DNA from: Clavaria fumosa
Lineage: Eukaryota > Basidiomycota > Agaricomycetes > Agaricales > Clavariaceae
DNA: 64,000 nt
Reading direction: 5' to 3'
NCBI GenBank assembly: GCA_951802425.1
Contig: OX637798.1
Span: 124,001-188,000 of the forward strand
Positions 10,978 through 22,661 of the stretch are shown here, in pieces (the stretch's first letter is position 1; each line of letters opens with the position of its first letter). Under the pieces are notes generated by a model. It did not search any database. It was not told where the DNA came from and saw only the letters and a list, made by a program, of their open reading frames with translations. A program made the translations under genes and the position numbers.

Positions 10978-12439
10978 ATGGAAAACTTCGATTCCCTACT
11001 CTTCCAAAATGCGGTCCAGGCGATGATAGAGGCACGGGCCATGGCGCTGGGTGAAGAATTACCGGAACAGGGGCAGGATGGTGAGTACGCAGAGTGGGTG
11101 CAGATGTATGGGGGCGATGCTGTGCATGGTGTATCTTTCTTTCTTTTTCACATTGCACTGACAATTTATGGAATGATTTTCTTGCCGGCTACATTGCTGC
11201 AATTGATGATGACGTGGAAGTGGACGAAGGACTCATCCTCGTTGTGCGAAAGCTCAAGAAGTGGCGGAGGCTCTGCGGGGACGAATGGACTGCCGAGCAG
11301 GCGAGGAAACAGGAGGAGGCCGAGGCCGAAAAGAGACGCACGAGCGAGGAGAGGGCGGCCGCCGAGAGAGCCGCAGCGGAGGAGAGGCGGACGGAGGCGG
11401 CGAGGGCTGCCGAGAAGAGGGCGCAACTCGCCCGGGCGCATCGGATTGTCGGGAGCGAGGACGGTGAGGAAGAGGAGAGGGGGGTGCAGCAGCAGCAGCA
11501 ACAGCAACAGCAACAACAACAATACCAGCAACAGTTGTGCCGGCCGTGACGGATCTGACGGAGGCGGTGGAGCTGGGCGTAAATGAAGAAACGGATCCGT
11601 GGGGGCAGTCAGTGCGGGAGCCGGGGGGTCATCACCTAGTCATCAAGGTCCCCCCATTCTGGAGCATCGGGTGTGCGGGCGGATGACGGTGACGCCGGTA
11701 TGGGTTGAGATTGCGAGGGGGGCAGCAGAGAAACGAGGGCGAGGGAGGAGGACCGGAGCGGGAGCGGACATCAGGTCCCGAGCTGCATGGCAACCTGGAG
11801 ACAAGGTGAGTTGTCAAATGGGGTTTTTTTGAGCCTTAGGTCTCTGATCCGGAAAATAGGAACACAAGCCGGCCTGCGAAGCGTGCGCCCGGAAGCGGCG
11901 CTCATGTTACGGAGTGGAAGGAGTGGCATGTCAGTGGTGTCGGACCTACAAGGTGTCGTGCAGTCTCTCGGCTGTACGAGGTAAGTAATATTCTTTTTAT
12001 TTCGGTGTTGAAATAATCTGAAAGGTATGTTTCAGGAATGAAAGCCGAGAGGGTGGCGGTGTCCGGCACCGGAGGTAAGTCAAGAAAATATCGGATCCGC
12101 ATTAGCTAATGTATCGGAGCAGGTCTGAAGGTGATGGAGGCAACTGGGAGCAAGAGGCCGAGGCGGGGTGCGACGCGGGCACCAGTCCGTGAAGATACGA
12201 CCCCAGAGGAGGAGGAAGAAGACGAGATTGAGGATGATGATAGCGTGGAGATGGTGGAGCCGCCAGCAAAGCGAAAGAAAGTGGAGGTGGGTCCGAGTCG
12301 GAAAGGTAAGGAGCGGGAGACGGTGGCAGGGTCGTCTATGAGGGAGGCGCTCCAGATGATGGAAAGGGGGGCTGATCAGGTGAAGGCCAGAGCCGAGTTG
12401 CTCTGGATGCTTCTCCTTGGTGAGCTGTTTACTGTATAA
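10978..12439 (+). pseudogene. A' antisense coiled-coil / Zn2Cys6 gene, one frame disruption
   Basis: Orthologue of the gene at 34196-35710. Exon 1 (10978-11121, 144 bp), exon 3 (11860-11980, 121 bp) and exon 4 (12036-12074, 39 bp) have exactly the lengths of the intact copy; exon 5 is 12123-12439. Introns 2-4 keep GT..AG ends and sizes 54, 55 and 48; the acceptor of intron 1 has become GG. Exon 2 (11172-11805) keeps DFLAGYIAAIDDDVEVDEG and the Arg/Glu/Ala coiled coil but ends in a poly-Gln tract with a stop at 11549 and is out of frame by one base. The zinc cluster CEACARKRRSC..CQWCRTYKVSC is fully conserved. Conservation of exon structure despite high divergence implies past selection for a protein. 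Confidence 0.75.
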
Positions 12440-12637
12440 ATGTTTTGTGTGTTTTTCTTTTGCAATTGGATTACTATATTGTGTAAGAGAAGTGAGTAAA
12501 GGATGTGAGAGTGTAAGAAAAAGGTTAAAAGGGACGCCAGGTATAAAGTTTGGACTTGTCCGAAATTTCAATTATTATTTTTTGGTCAAAGATCAATGGA
12601 TTAAAGAAAAAATAAGGGATATGATAGAGAAAAATGC

Positions 12638-15600
12638 TTAATAGCGAGGCCGAAGGTTTCGGGTTGCTCCGGAGCGTTGTGGGCGAGATTTCGGAGCGTC
12701 GGTGTCGGTGGCTTCGTTATCAAATTCATCAGATAGTTCAGCAGTTTGGTTTTCCCCATCCTTGGTGTTGGTAGAGTTATGTGAGGCCTCGTGTGGTTGA
12801 TAGCGTGAGATGTGCTCTTTTATCTCCATCGCTTGATTGATGATAGATGTGACTGGAATCAATGTTTGCAATCGCAGATAGTATGGAATGATGCGGAAAG
12901 CTGCATAGTGGATCTTTGAGACAGCGCCATCGAGTTCCGAGAGGATATATGCACTGTATTGAGTTCGGCGAACAATGATCATCAGTCCGAAGAATCACGG
13001 TTTTGTCTTCCGATTTAGTGCCATTTCTACAGCCAAATTGCAGATCAATACCAGTGATCCGGGTTTGAAATCGTAGTTGATGATAGAGTTCCGGTGTGTG
13101 TCGATGAACTGCTTGACAGATTGTTTTCGGGCAGCAAGTACTTTATCAGCGATTGTTGCTAGATCTTCTTCTCATTTTTGTAGTTGGCAGGCTCGAAGGG
13201 CTATCAGTTCCGCAGTAGTTATCGGGGCATCGGCGGTCAGAATTAGATATGTTGCTTCGGATATGTTGAAAGGGAAAAGTGGTTCAACGCCATGTGTGAT
13301 GTAAAATGGAGAGTGACTGGTGGATCATTGGATTGTGGTTCGTTCTGCCCAAATGACTGAGGGTAAAACGTCTGGCCATTTCGATTTGTCTCCATCTGCT
13401 GCTTTGATTAACGACTTGTGGACTGACCGGTGGGCATGTTCAATGATGCCATTAGTGCGGGAATTATATCTGGAGATACAGATGTGACAGATTCCATACC
13501 ATTTCTTGAGGAAATCGAGGGCCTTGATAAATGGGGTACTGTTATCCATAATGATCTCCTCTACTGCTCCCCATCAGCACAGTATATCTTCAAATATGAA
13601 GGTTCCGAGAAGTCGGGCAGTCTCGTTTCGTAGCAGTCTCGCTTCCGGATATGTGGATAATGAGCATCGGGCATGGAGAAGAAGTCGAAAACTGCGAGCC
13701 CTGGGTAGGAACATGGTATCAATGTGCGCTCAATGGAAAAGACCGGCTGGTGTGGCGACCATTGGTGGAATAAAGATCTTCCAGATTTGCCGAGTCTGGC
13801 ACTGGTGACAAGTTTGGACAAACCACTTTACGTCTTGATCCAACACCGGCCACCAGAACCGATTTAAGATACATGTCTGGATAATGTAAACACCTTTGTG
13901 GCCAAGTGAATCGTGTGCCTCAGTGATAATTGCAAGCCATTTGTAGTCCGGAGGTACTACCTGGTGGCATCTGTTAGGTCAGCGACACCATAGCTTGTTA
14001 TCAAGGATGAAGAACTCAGGTGCGGAGCAGACTAATCGTCGGAACTGGTTTGTGTTGGTGCCAGAAGGATGGATCAGGTTTCGAAGGAAAGATTCAATTT
14101 TGCGGATCTTTTCTTTGCTGCGTCTGACCAGGGTATAAAGATAGTGAAGGATTCGTTGGGGGCTGGTGAATCATTGGATGGTACCATCGAATTGAGTAGC
14201 ATCAATCCTGTGTGAAGTTGGAAGCCAGTATGAGTGATACCAGGGGGGTGCACCTCGGATGGGTAGTAAGATTCCGGTGCTCGATTCATGTGTTCCATGG
14301 CGAACACATAGCTCCGATTGATCCACTCTTCATGATCTTCGGACTCAGTGTCTTCCTCACCATCTGTGGCATGTCGGCATGATAATCCATCGGCTCTGGT
14401 GTGTTTATTTGCGGGAATATGAACAAGGTCGAAATCGAAAAGCAGTATACCAGCAATCCATCGATTCATGGCAGCGTTTGGTTGGATGTCTGGATTGTTT
14501 AGCATACCCTTAATGAATTTAGTGCCCATTTTGACAATGAATTTCGGAAGGTGATAAGGTAAATCCGATATGACTGAAGTGCGCAGAACAGTCCGTATAA
14601 CTCAATTTTTGCTTGAGAGTATCAGGCCTCGCGTTCATTCCAGGTAATCAAACTGAATCTAGATGGGTACCAGATTCCATCTTCTCTGATTTGAAATAGC
14701 GCAAAGCCGACTGTGATGTTGGACGAGTCAATGGCCATAATCACGGGCCATCCAGAGCGGTAATTGATCAGTCGAACAGTGGATGAGTTGACTATTACAT
14801 CCTTAAGTCGGTCCATCAAATTTTGCTCTTCTTCTTCAAACCTGAATGGAACATCCTTGCAAGTCAGATTGATGAGTGGTCAGGCAAGTACTGCATAGTT
14901 TTTAATGAATATCTGGAGTAGTCTGCAAATGATCGGACATCTGTGAGTGTTTCACATGGAGGCCAGTCTCGAATACGCTGAACATTGGAAGCATCCGGAA
15001 CTTGCCCTTCATATGTGCACATGTGTCCAGTAACTATTGTTTCGGGGGTGCAAATTGTTGTTTTCTTGCCATTAATGGTTCCTCCGACTTTCTTGATTCG
15101 TTGGAGCACCCGGTTGACATTATTTAAATGCTCCCAAACAAACTGCCATATTTGCGGATTCTCCGGGATCGTCTTGTAAGTGCCATCCGGAAGCTTGTAT
15201 CGGGTTTCTGGGCCCTTAATTGCTACATCATCTACAAATGGGATGGTGACATGCGGAATTTCATCTTGCAAGATATGCGTGATGTCTCCATGCATAATTT
15301 GCGTCACATTGGTGTATCCCATCAGGACGCAAGTGAGCCGTTTGACTCCGAGAGGGGTTTGAAATGTGGTAAGGTCTCGGCTTCACTCATCGAGAGACTG
15401 TTGATCGAAGGAGACAAATAAATCGAGTGATCCGTAGCATCCGCGTCCAGCAAATGATTCTGCAAAAACCTCCATTATTGGGGGAACTGCCGAGTTGCTG
15501 ATAGTGACTTTGTTCAATGGCTGGAGGTTGTGTACGAGTCAGAGGGACTTTCCATCTTTCTTTAACACACAAAACCACTGGGACTGATAAGATGAATTGG

Positions 15601-17256
15601 ATTCTTCGTAGACTCCAGCTGCTATCTTTTCTCAGATAACCTTTAGGACTTCATTGTAGATGCCAGGGGGAATCAGTATATTTTTGAAAATCCAGGGGAC
15701 ATGTTTGACTGTTGGGATGATAATTGGATCAAAGTATTTTGCGTTGAATCGTCCTTTTTCAGTCTCCATCCAAGCGAAGGCATCTTCCTGGGCTTTGATA
15801 AGATAGTGAACAAGTTCTTCTTCCTCTGGCCATAAGAATCCGGTGGGGTTTGTGTTATGCACATCTTTCTGGTCTTGAGTATATCAGAGACTGGGGGTGA
15901 AATCGGGGGGGTGTGTTGGAAGAGTCGGTATATCGGCTAGGGGGTCTGGATGCCATCGTCAGACAATACAGAATTCTTCGGGTACTGTCGCTTTGATTGG
16001 ATTGATGCAGTTCGCCACCTTCTTATATTTCTTTCCTAAGTAAACTGGCAAAATGGCATCTGTAGACAGGACCTTCATTTCGGAGGAATTGTTGTACAGG
16101 GGATATGCGATATTCGGATGTGTCAGTTCACATTTGGTAGCGACCGGTGTAAGGATTATATGTGGTCTAAACACGGAAATATGACAGAAACCGACTATCC
16201 GGATATTTTGCGATCCAAGGCAATTACGTGCGATACGATCTGATAACCATCCGACACCGTCCGATAACGTCCAATAGCATCTGATATATATTCGATATCG
16301 GACTCCCCGGTCTTCAATCCCCCGTGACGATCACAGCCCGCAGGTCTCACACACCGCCCACGCCTTTCTATTTCATCACTCCAGCATGGTCAGCGCTCGA
16401 CATACTCACTATTCCATTCCCATTCCTTTATTTCATATAACATGCTGTAAATTTCATATTGTGATCCCTTTCAACCATTCAATCATTTGAACGTTTCAAA
16501 CCCTTTGCAGTACTTTGCCCATTGTTCCTAATACCCCTTTGCTGTACCAGCCCCACTTTCCTTCAGTTTACGAGCGGTCCGGACATCGGACATTTCATTC
16601 CTCTGAGCTACTCAATTCCCTTGTGATATAACTCCTCCATATAACCCTTCACGCGACATGGCGCTGTTCCATATGTTTTCCGGACATTTCCATACATTCC
16701 AATTTGCCGTACTTACAGAACTGTACTTAAGCACACTTCGGACTATATGGAAATCCAGCTTTTTGAATGCCCACATCGTGCTGTGATTTTTAGCAAGCTC
16801 ACCCTTCGTCGTACCTATTGATCCGCTGGCCTTCGTCGTTGCTGGCCCCTCCAACCTTCGATCCAAACATCGGACTCTATCGGATCCGATACCGGATACT
16901 CCGGACAACGTATATTTTCACTCTCTGAACCTTTTTACACTCAACCTCCACATCCTCCAAGGTTCTGTCTAGTGTACCCATTGTGTAATAAGACCCCCTG
17001 AAGAACCCGGCCACGAACATCTATTTGCAGCCAACACCTGTACAGCCTACTACACTGGGGAATCAACAGAATCGAGAGAAATGTCCAAGACACTGATACA
17101 AGGATCAAGAGGGGCTAGATTTACAAAGAGATGATGAGGAATTCTGAACGGAAGTGGAAAAGATGGCTGGAGTCTCATATTTGGGTATAGTTTCCATGTC
17201 CACATTGATCAGAGGTGAGTCCATAGATTTGCGGATGTTCGAGGCTCCAGCCATCA
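12638..17256 (-). pseudogene. A' pol (RT-RNase H-integrase), decayed and split by a solo LTR
   Basis: Collinear with the intact pol at 35946-39683. Recognisable blocks on the minus strand: GPY/F-like C-terminus (12638-12998), integrase core with NGIIEHAHRSVHKSL (13325-13549), zinc-binding region (13561-13821), RNase H (14074-14819), reverse transcriptase with IPFVDDVAIKGP (14864-15322) and N-terminal linker (15632-16147). After the solo LTR at 16148-17054 the first residues of pol resume at 17055. Stops and frameshifts occur throughout. Confidence 0.85.
16148..17054 (+). mobile_element. Solo LTR of family A inside A' pol, opposite orientation
   Basis: 907 bp, TGTAAGGATT to CCTACTACA. Flanks are CCGG (16144-16147) and CTGG (17055-17058), a 4-bp duplication differing by one CpG transition. 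The intact pol has the uninterrupted sequence GCGACTGGGGAATC here, confirming the empty site. Confidence 0.85.
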
Positions 17257-17852
17257 AAAATCCGGATGCGGTTTCTTATTCTTCAATGTTTTGCAGATCG
17301 GGATTCGCTCTTTTGTTGGCACTATGATTCGTTCTCCTGTGTTTGGATCATTTAGAATGAGGTCCTGGGCCCCATGGGGATGATCGATTGTTTGCGAGCC
17401 AGTTAGCATAAAAAATGGTCGTCTGACAAGAACCTCGCAGGGCAGTGTGTCTGCCACTTGCATTTGAACATGGAACGTGCACAGACCGATCTGTAAAGGG
17501 GAATTTTTGATGAGTCTGAGCATCAGAGCAATGGTACCATGAGAGGATTCCATGTGAATAACGTGTTCAGAGTGTAGTGGATTGCCAAGTTTCTCCCAGA
17601 CGTCTCGCCGCATTGCTACAATCGAACTTCCCTGGTCGAGAAGGCACTCCACAGCGATTCGACCATCCAATATGCCTTCTACAATGCGGAGCGGAGCGGC
17701 ATCGACTGCCACAACGAGATCGGAGGTGTCCGGAGCCGTAACATTTGTGTAGAGTGTATCCTGCACTGCAGAGACCGTGACCAGAACACGGCGGGCAGTG
17801 ACCATATCCTTCATCTTTTTGCGGACATCTCTGGAAATGGCAAGTAGTTCAC
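17254..17852 (-). pseudogene. A' gag C-terminal region with protease, truncated
   Basis: Matches residues about 475-665 of the intact gag-protease: DIRKKMKDMVTARR, then CLLDQGSSIVAMRRDVWEKL with the Asp-Gln-Gly-Ser active site, ending KKPHPDF with the same TTTTTGA at the gag stop as the intact element. Upstream homology ends near 17852 at the junction with family B. Confidence 0.8.
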
Positions 17853-20800
17853 AAGGCACCTCCATCTGGGTTACCAAAGCAGTCCAGCTCTCCATTCAGC
17901 TCTCCCCCATGGATCTGACTAACATCTTACTGATCTTGACCCCTCATGTGATGTGATCTTGGGAATGAATTGGCTGTTCCAACGCAACCTGCTGGTTGAC
18001 TGGACTACTGCCCAGATAACACCCAGACCATCTATAAATGAGAAAAAAACTCTGGAATCTGTCCTGGAGGGTGCACTGGCCAGCACTCTCCATTCTGTCC
18101 CTTTGTCCACCTCTGTCTCTCTGTCTGTCTCCATTCCATGTGCTTTGGCTCAACCATCATCTGCAGCACGTCCTTGACACCACCCAGGAGGATCTCCTCT
18201 CTGTCCCAGAGGAGTACAGGGATTTTCTGGACATCTTCAGTAAAAAGAAGGCAGACACCCTGGCTCTGCACCAACCATCTGGAGGGGCAATCTCTTCTGC
18301 CAGGTATAGTCTATCCTTTGTTGCAGTCTGAACTCAGTGAACTCCACAAGTTTCTGGATGAGCATCTCTGCATCAGATCCATATGTCTGAGCCATTCTCC
18401 ACATGGAGCACCTGTGCTCTTCATCCAGAAAAAGAATGGAACACTCTGACACTGTGTTGATTTCCATGGTCTCAATAAAGTGACCAAAAAGGACCATTAT
18501 CCACTTCTGCTAACCAAAGATCTTCTTGATGTTCCAGGAAAAGCCCAAATCTACACTAAACTTGACCTCCAACATGCATACCACCTGGTCCATATTGCTG
18601 AGGGTGATGAATGGAAGACCATATTCTGCACCCAATATGGGTCCTTCAAATGGTGTGATGCCCTTTGGGCTCACAAACACACCCACCATTTTCCAGCATT
18701 TCATGAACAATGTCTTCTCTGACCTCCTTGACATGTTCATGGTTGTCTATCTTGATGACATCCTCATCTACTCTGAGGACCCAGAACAACATGTATGAAC
18801 ATGTCTGAGAGGTACTCCAAAGGCTCCAGAAGAACAGTCTCTTCCTGAACCCAGCTAAGTGTGAATTTCATGCTGAGACCATGGAGTACCTTGGATTTGT
18901 CTTATCTCCAGCTGGACCTTCTATGGAAACAACTAAAGTTAAAGCTATACAGGAATGGCCCACTCCGCAGAAGGTCAAAGATGTACAGTCCTTCCTTGGA
19001 TTTGCCAATTTCTATTGCTGTTTCATCCATGGCTACTCCAATGTTGTCTCTCCAATGAACTGCCTCACTTATAAGAACATACAGTGGCATTGGTCTGACA
19101 ACTGCCAGTCCACTTTTGACTCTCTACAAACTGTGTTCTCCTCCATGCTGATCCTCTCACACTTTATCCCTGGAGCTCTGCTTATAGTCAAAACCAACAC
19201 CTCAGACTATGCTGTTTCCATGATTCTCTCTACGGTCACCTCCGACAGTGAAGTCCATCCTATCACTTTTCATTTCCACACCCTGGGCATTTACCACTTG
19301 GAGGCATTATCTCGAAGGTTCTGAAACTCTGGTCAACATTGTTACTGACCACAAGAACCTTGAGTATTTCTCCATGGTCTGCCTGCTCACCTGGTGTCAA
19401 GCCAGGTGGTTGAAGTTCCTCTCCCAGTTCAATTTCATGATCTGATTCTGCCCCAGTCACCTTGGAATGAAACCTGATGTTGACTAGACATTGGGATGTC
19501 TATCCCAAAGAGGTGGATAGTGATCATGCCTGCATCAATCCACAGAATCTCTAGCCAATGTTCACTGGTGGACAATTGATTTCATCACTCCAAGCTTCAT
19601 TGCTCTATGTGCTGCACTACATGCATGTGCCTCATTCGTGATTGACAATAATCAACTCTGTGAGGATATCTGGTTTGGACTCTTGCTTGATCCTGTGATC
19701 ACTCCAATTCTGCAGGACCTCTGCTTGAACTCCATGGACAACAATGGACTTCTCTGTGAGTGCAGACAGATTTATGTACCAGATGTTGATGACCTCCAAT
19801 TCTGCATTTTACATGCAAGACATGATCACCCACTTGCTGAACATTTTGGTTGGACCAAGACTATGGCCTTGGTCTTCAGGGACTATTCCTGGCCAAAACT
19901 CCAAGGATTTGTATCAGACTTTTGCAAATCTTGCACAACTTGTGGTAGGGTGAAAGCCCCTCAGCATAAGCCATATGAAATGCTTAAGCAGCTGCCCATA
20001 CCTGAGAAACTGTGGAATTCCATCTCGATGGATTTCATTGAGCAACTCCCCAAGAGCTCTGGTTTTACCACAATCTTGGTGGTTGTTGATAGGTTTATGA
20101 AGCAGGGGATTTTCATCCCAACAACCAACAAAGTGAACTCCACAGAGTTGGCTTGCCTGTTCATACCTCACATCTTTTCAAAACATGGAGTTCTGTCACA
20201 TGTCACCTCTGATTGTGGCTCTGAGTTTGTCTCCCATTTCTTCTGCTCATTGGGCAAAGTCCTTGATATGACTTTGCACTTTACCTCCAGATATCATCTG
20301 GAGGGCAACAGACAAACAGAGCACTAACCAGACATTGGAACAATACCTCTGTTGTTACTGCAATTACCAGCAGGACAACTGGTCTGAACTGCTGCCTCTA
20401 GTGGAGTTTGCCTACAACAATGCTCTGAGTGCCACTACTGGGGTTTCTCCATTCTTTGCAAACAAGGGCTATCATCTGAACATATTGGTGTACCCTGAAC
20501 ATGAAGTAATCTTGGTTTGTGCCTGAGAACTTGCTGTGGACTTGGATGAGCTCCACCAAGAACTCCATACCCACATTGCCAATGCACAATGTCACTATCA
20601 AGGTCCAGCAGACACCCATCGGGCTCTGGCACTGAGGTTTAAGGTTGGAAACCAAGTCTACATTAAGGCAAAGTTTTTCCATACCACCAGACCATCCCAG
20701 AAGCTCTCTGAAAGGTTCCTTGGACCTTTCGAGATCATTGGAGAGGCTGGCTTGCATCCCTTCATACTCCAACTCCCTGAAGCCATGTGAGTGGTCCACC

Positions 20801-20960
20801 CTGTCTTCCACATTTCTAACTCCAAGATCAACAAACACCACACCTGCAAACTCCTTTACTTGGTGCAGTGGGACCAATGAGGAAACATCTTGGTTACCAG
20901 CTACAGACCTTGTACACACCTCTGAGGCTGTTTTGGACTTCCATCCATGCATATCTGAAC
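17853..20960 (+). pseudogene. Family-B gypsy pol with chromodomain-like tail, 5' truncated
   Basis: Starts inside the protease region (VILGMNWLFQRNLLVDWT, about 17950). Then come reverse transcriptase pieces ([53 protein letters not shown] at 18480-18800), tether/RNase H (MEYLGFVLSPAGPSMETTKV, 18881-19324) and integrase. The integrase has a zinc-binding region (CKSCTTCGR), ISMDFIEQLP, TSDCGSEFVS and a degenerate EGNRQTEH at the third acidic position (19638-20327), and is followed by GPF-type and chromodomain-like sequence (20536-20960). Stops and frameshifts in all domains make it a relic. The 5' half is absent at the junction with A'. Confidence 0.85.
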
Positions 20961-21284
20961 AAGCCTGGACCTCTCAATTCCCTTTGATCTGTCTCTCTGT
21001 CTCCTTGTCTCTCTGTCTCTCCTCTCTGCTTTCTCCACTTTCTCTGAATCCCAAAAAAAAAAAAAAAACCTTTGTTCTTCTCCAAAAAACTCTGAAATTT
21101 TATTTCATCAAGTCCAACTCTGGACTTTTCTTCTGTTTCTCTGTTCCACTTTACCTCATTTTCTGTTTTCACACTGCTTACTTTCACTCAAGTTCAAAAG
21201 ATAAAAGATAAATTTTATAAAAGAAAAGATAAAAGATAAAAAAAGAAACAATAAATAAGTAGATAATATATATATATATATATA
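20961..21284. other. Family-B pol/antisense-gene spacer with A-tract and AT repeat
   Basis: Non-coding spacer between convergent genes. Contains an A16 tract (21053-21068), GAAAAGATAAAAGATAAA repeats and an (AT)n run at about 21264-21285. Aligns with the reverse complement of 4440-4720, so it is a conserved part of family B. Confidence 0.6.
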
Positions 21285-22206
21285 TTAGGCAGAGGGGGGT
21301 GAGCCAGGCAATGCTTGTAAAACTCCTTCAGGCTCCTTCAGCCTGGACTCTGCTCCTACTTCCCCCTCCTCTGCCTCTGCCTCTTTCTCCTTCTCCACCT
21401 CTGCCTCCATCTCTGCCTCCACCTCCACCTCTGCATCCATCTCTGCATCCTCCTTCTCCTTCTCTCCCTCCATCTCCATCTCTGCCTCTGACTCTACCAC
21501 CATCTTCTCTCCCTCTGCTTTCTCCTCCACCTCTGCCTCCACCCCCCACTTCCCCATAAAAAACTCTTGGAGGATCCTCCAATCCTCTGCCACTGCCTTC
21601 TGCTCCACCCTCCACTCCTTCCTCTCCACCCTTGCCTCCTTCCTCCACTCCTCCAACTCTGCCACACTGCAGGCCACCAAGTCAAGGGTGGCCTTTGCCA
21701 ACCTCGCCCACTCCACTTCTGCCCTCTCCACCTCTGCTTGCAGAGCCCGCACCTCCCACACCTCCACCTCCTCCTCTACCACCTTTTTTGACTTCACAGA
21801 GTGGAGTCTCTTCTGCTCCAGCCCCTCTGCCTCTCCACCCACACACTTCTGCTTCACCCCCACACAGGCAACACATGAAGTGCCCTGCCCTCCACTTGGG
21901 TACATGCAGCCCAGTGACAACAGCCAGCACTGCATGCATACCCCTCGCTCCACCTCAGACTCTGGCATTGGATTCCGCTTCTGCCCCACTCCATGCACTC
22001 ATGCGATCTCCTCCACATGCCACTTCACCTCCACTGCCTTCACCCACTCCATCTCCTCCCACCACACCTGATCCACTTCCTCCCTCTTCTTCCACTTGTC
22101 CTCCTCCTGTGCCTTCTTCTCTTGAACCACCTTGCAAGGGCCACAATCTTGGGGTCCTCATACTCTGGATGCATGGGGATGGTGACCACAGGGCATGGTA
22201 ATGCAC
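21285..22206 (-). pseudogene. Antisense coiled-coil / Zn2Cys6 gene of family B
   Basis: Lies 3' of the family-B pol on the opposite strand. The main ORF (21998-21285, 237 residues) contains a Cys pattern starting CMQC and ending CVACVGVKQKC that is exactly C-x2-C-x6-C-x10-C-x2-C-x6-C, the Gal4-type Zn(II)2Cys6 spacing. A long Glu/Lys/Arg coiled coil follows (VEEEVEVWEVRALQAEVERA and on) and a C-terminus ESRLKEPEGVLQALPG shared with the copy at 3681-4430. Upstream segments (22206-21955) in other frames match the N-terminal part of that copy, so frameshifts or unrecognised introns separate them. Zn2Cys6 proteins are fungal DNA-binding regulators; DNA binding here is inference. Confidence 0.6.
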
Positions 22207-22661
22207 TATTGGTGGGATATTGACCCTATAAGATATGTGGAAATTGACCTATTGGTGGTTTTGTGGTGCTGGCACCTAATTGAAAATGGTTCAGGCACCT
22301 AATTCCAACCCATTTGTGGAGTGGATATTGCCTTTTTTGGCATCCTGTGCCTAATAGTTTCCCAGATCCCAAGCACCTAATAGAATTGAGGAATATTGTA
22401 CCTAAAGATCACCTGAAAAGGGGGCATTGGTGAAAATTGGGGAATAGGTCATGTGACCTAGTGAATGGGGCCTATGGCTTTACCTGGCAGCTAAGGGTTG
22501 AAATTCCCACAATCCTACACCATTCTTGTTTTACAGAATTGGTGTAGGATTTAGGGTTAGGAAGAAGCAAACCCCATGCCAATATCTTAGGTATTAGGCT
22601 TGCTATGAATATTTCTTTAGATTTTCCACCAATGCACTATTAGTGGGATATTGACCCTATA
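22201..22661. repeat. Unclassified repeat: 30-bp direct repeats around hairpin DNA
   Basis: About 30 bases (ATGCACTATTGGTGGGATAT and on) occur at 22202 and again, with one mismatch, at 22631. Between them are three copies of a GCACCTAAT motif and a 13-bp inverted repeat AATCCTACACCAA / TTGGTGTAGGATT (22519-22560). Could be a small non-autonomous element or old tandem duplication. No ORF of note. Confidence 0.35.

Larger units (their letters stand above)
9033..17852 (-). mobile_element. Old family-A gypsy element (A'), 5' truncated, with two later solo LTR insertions
   Basis: Same order as the intact element at 33121-42984: 3' LTR, antisense gene, pol, gag C-terminus. Many CpG sites of the intact copy are TpG or CpA here, and stops and frameshifts are frequent. 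Homology stops near 17852 where family-B protease sequence on the plus strand begins, so the gag N-terminus and 5' LTR are gone. It was inserted into family-C pol at 9033; the left target bases are ACAT. Confidence 0.8.

Noticed and set aside
21299..22201. Plus-strand Pro/Ser/His-rich ORFs
   Set aside because: Reverse-strand shadows of the Glu-rich antisense gene; the minus strand has the Cys cluster and the homologue at 3681-4430.
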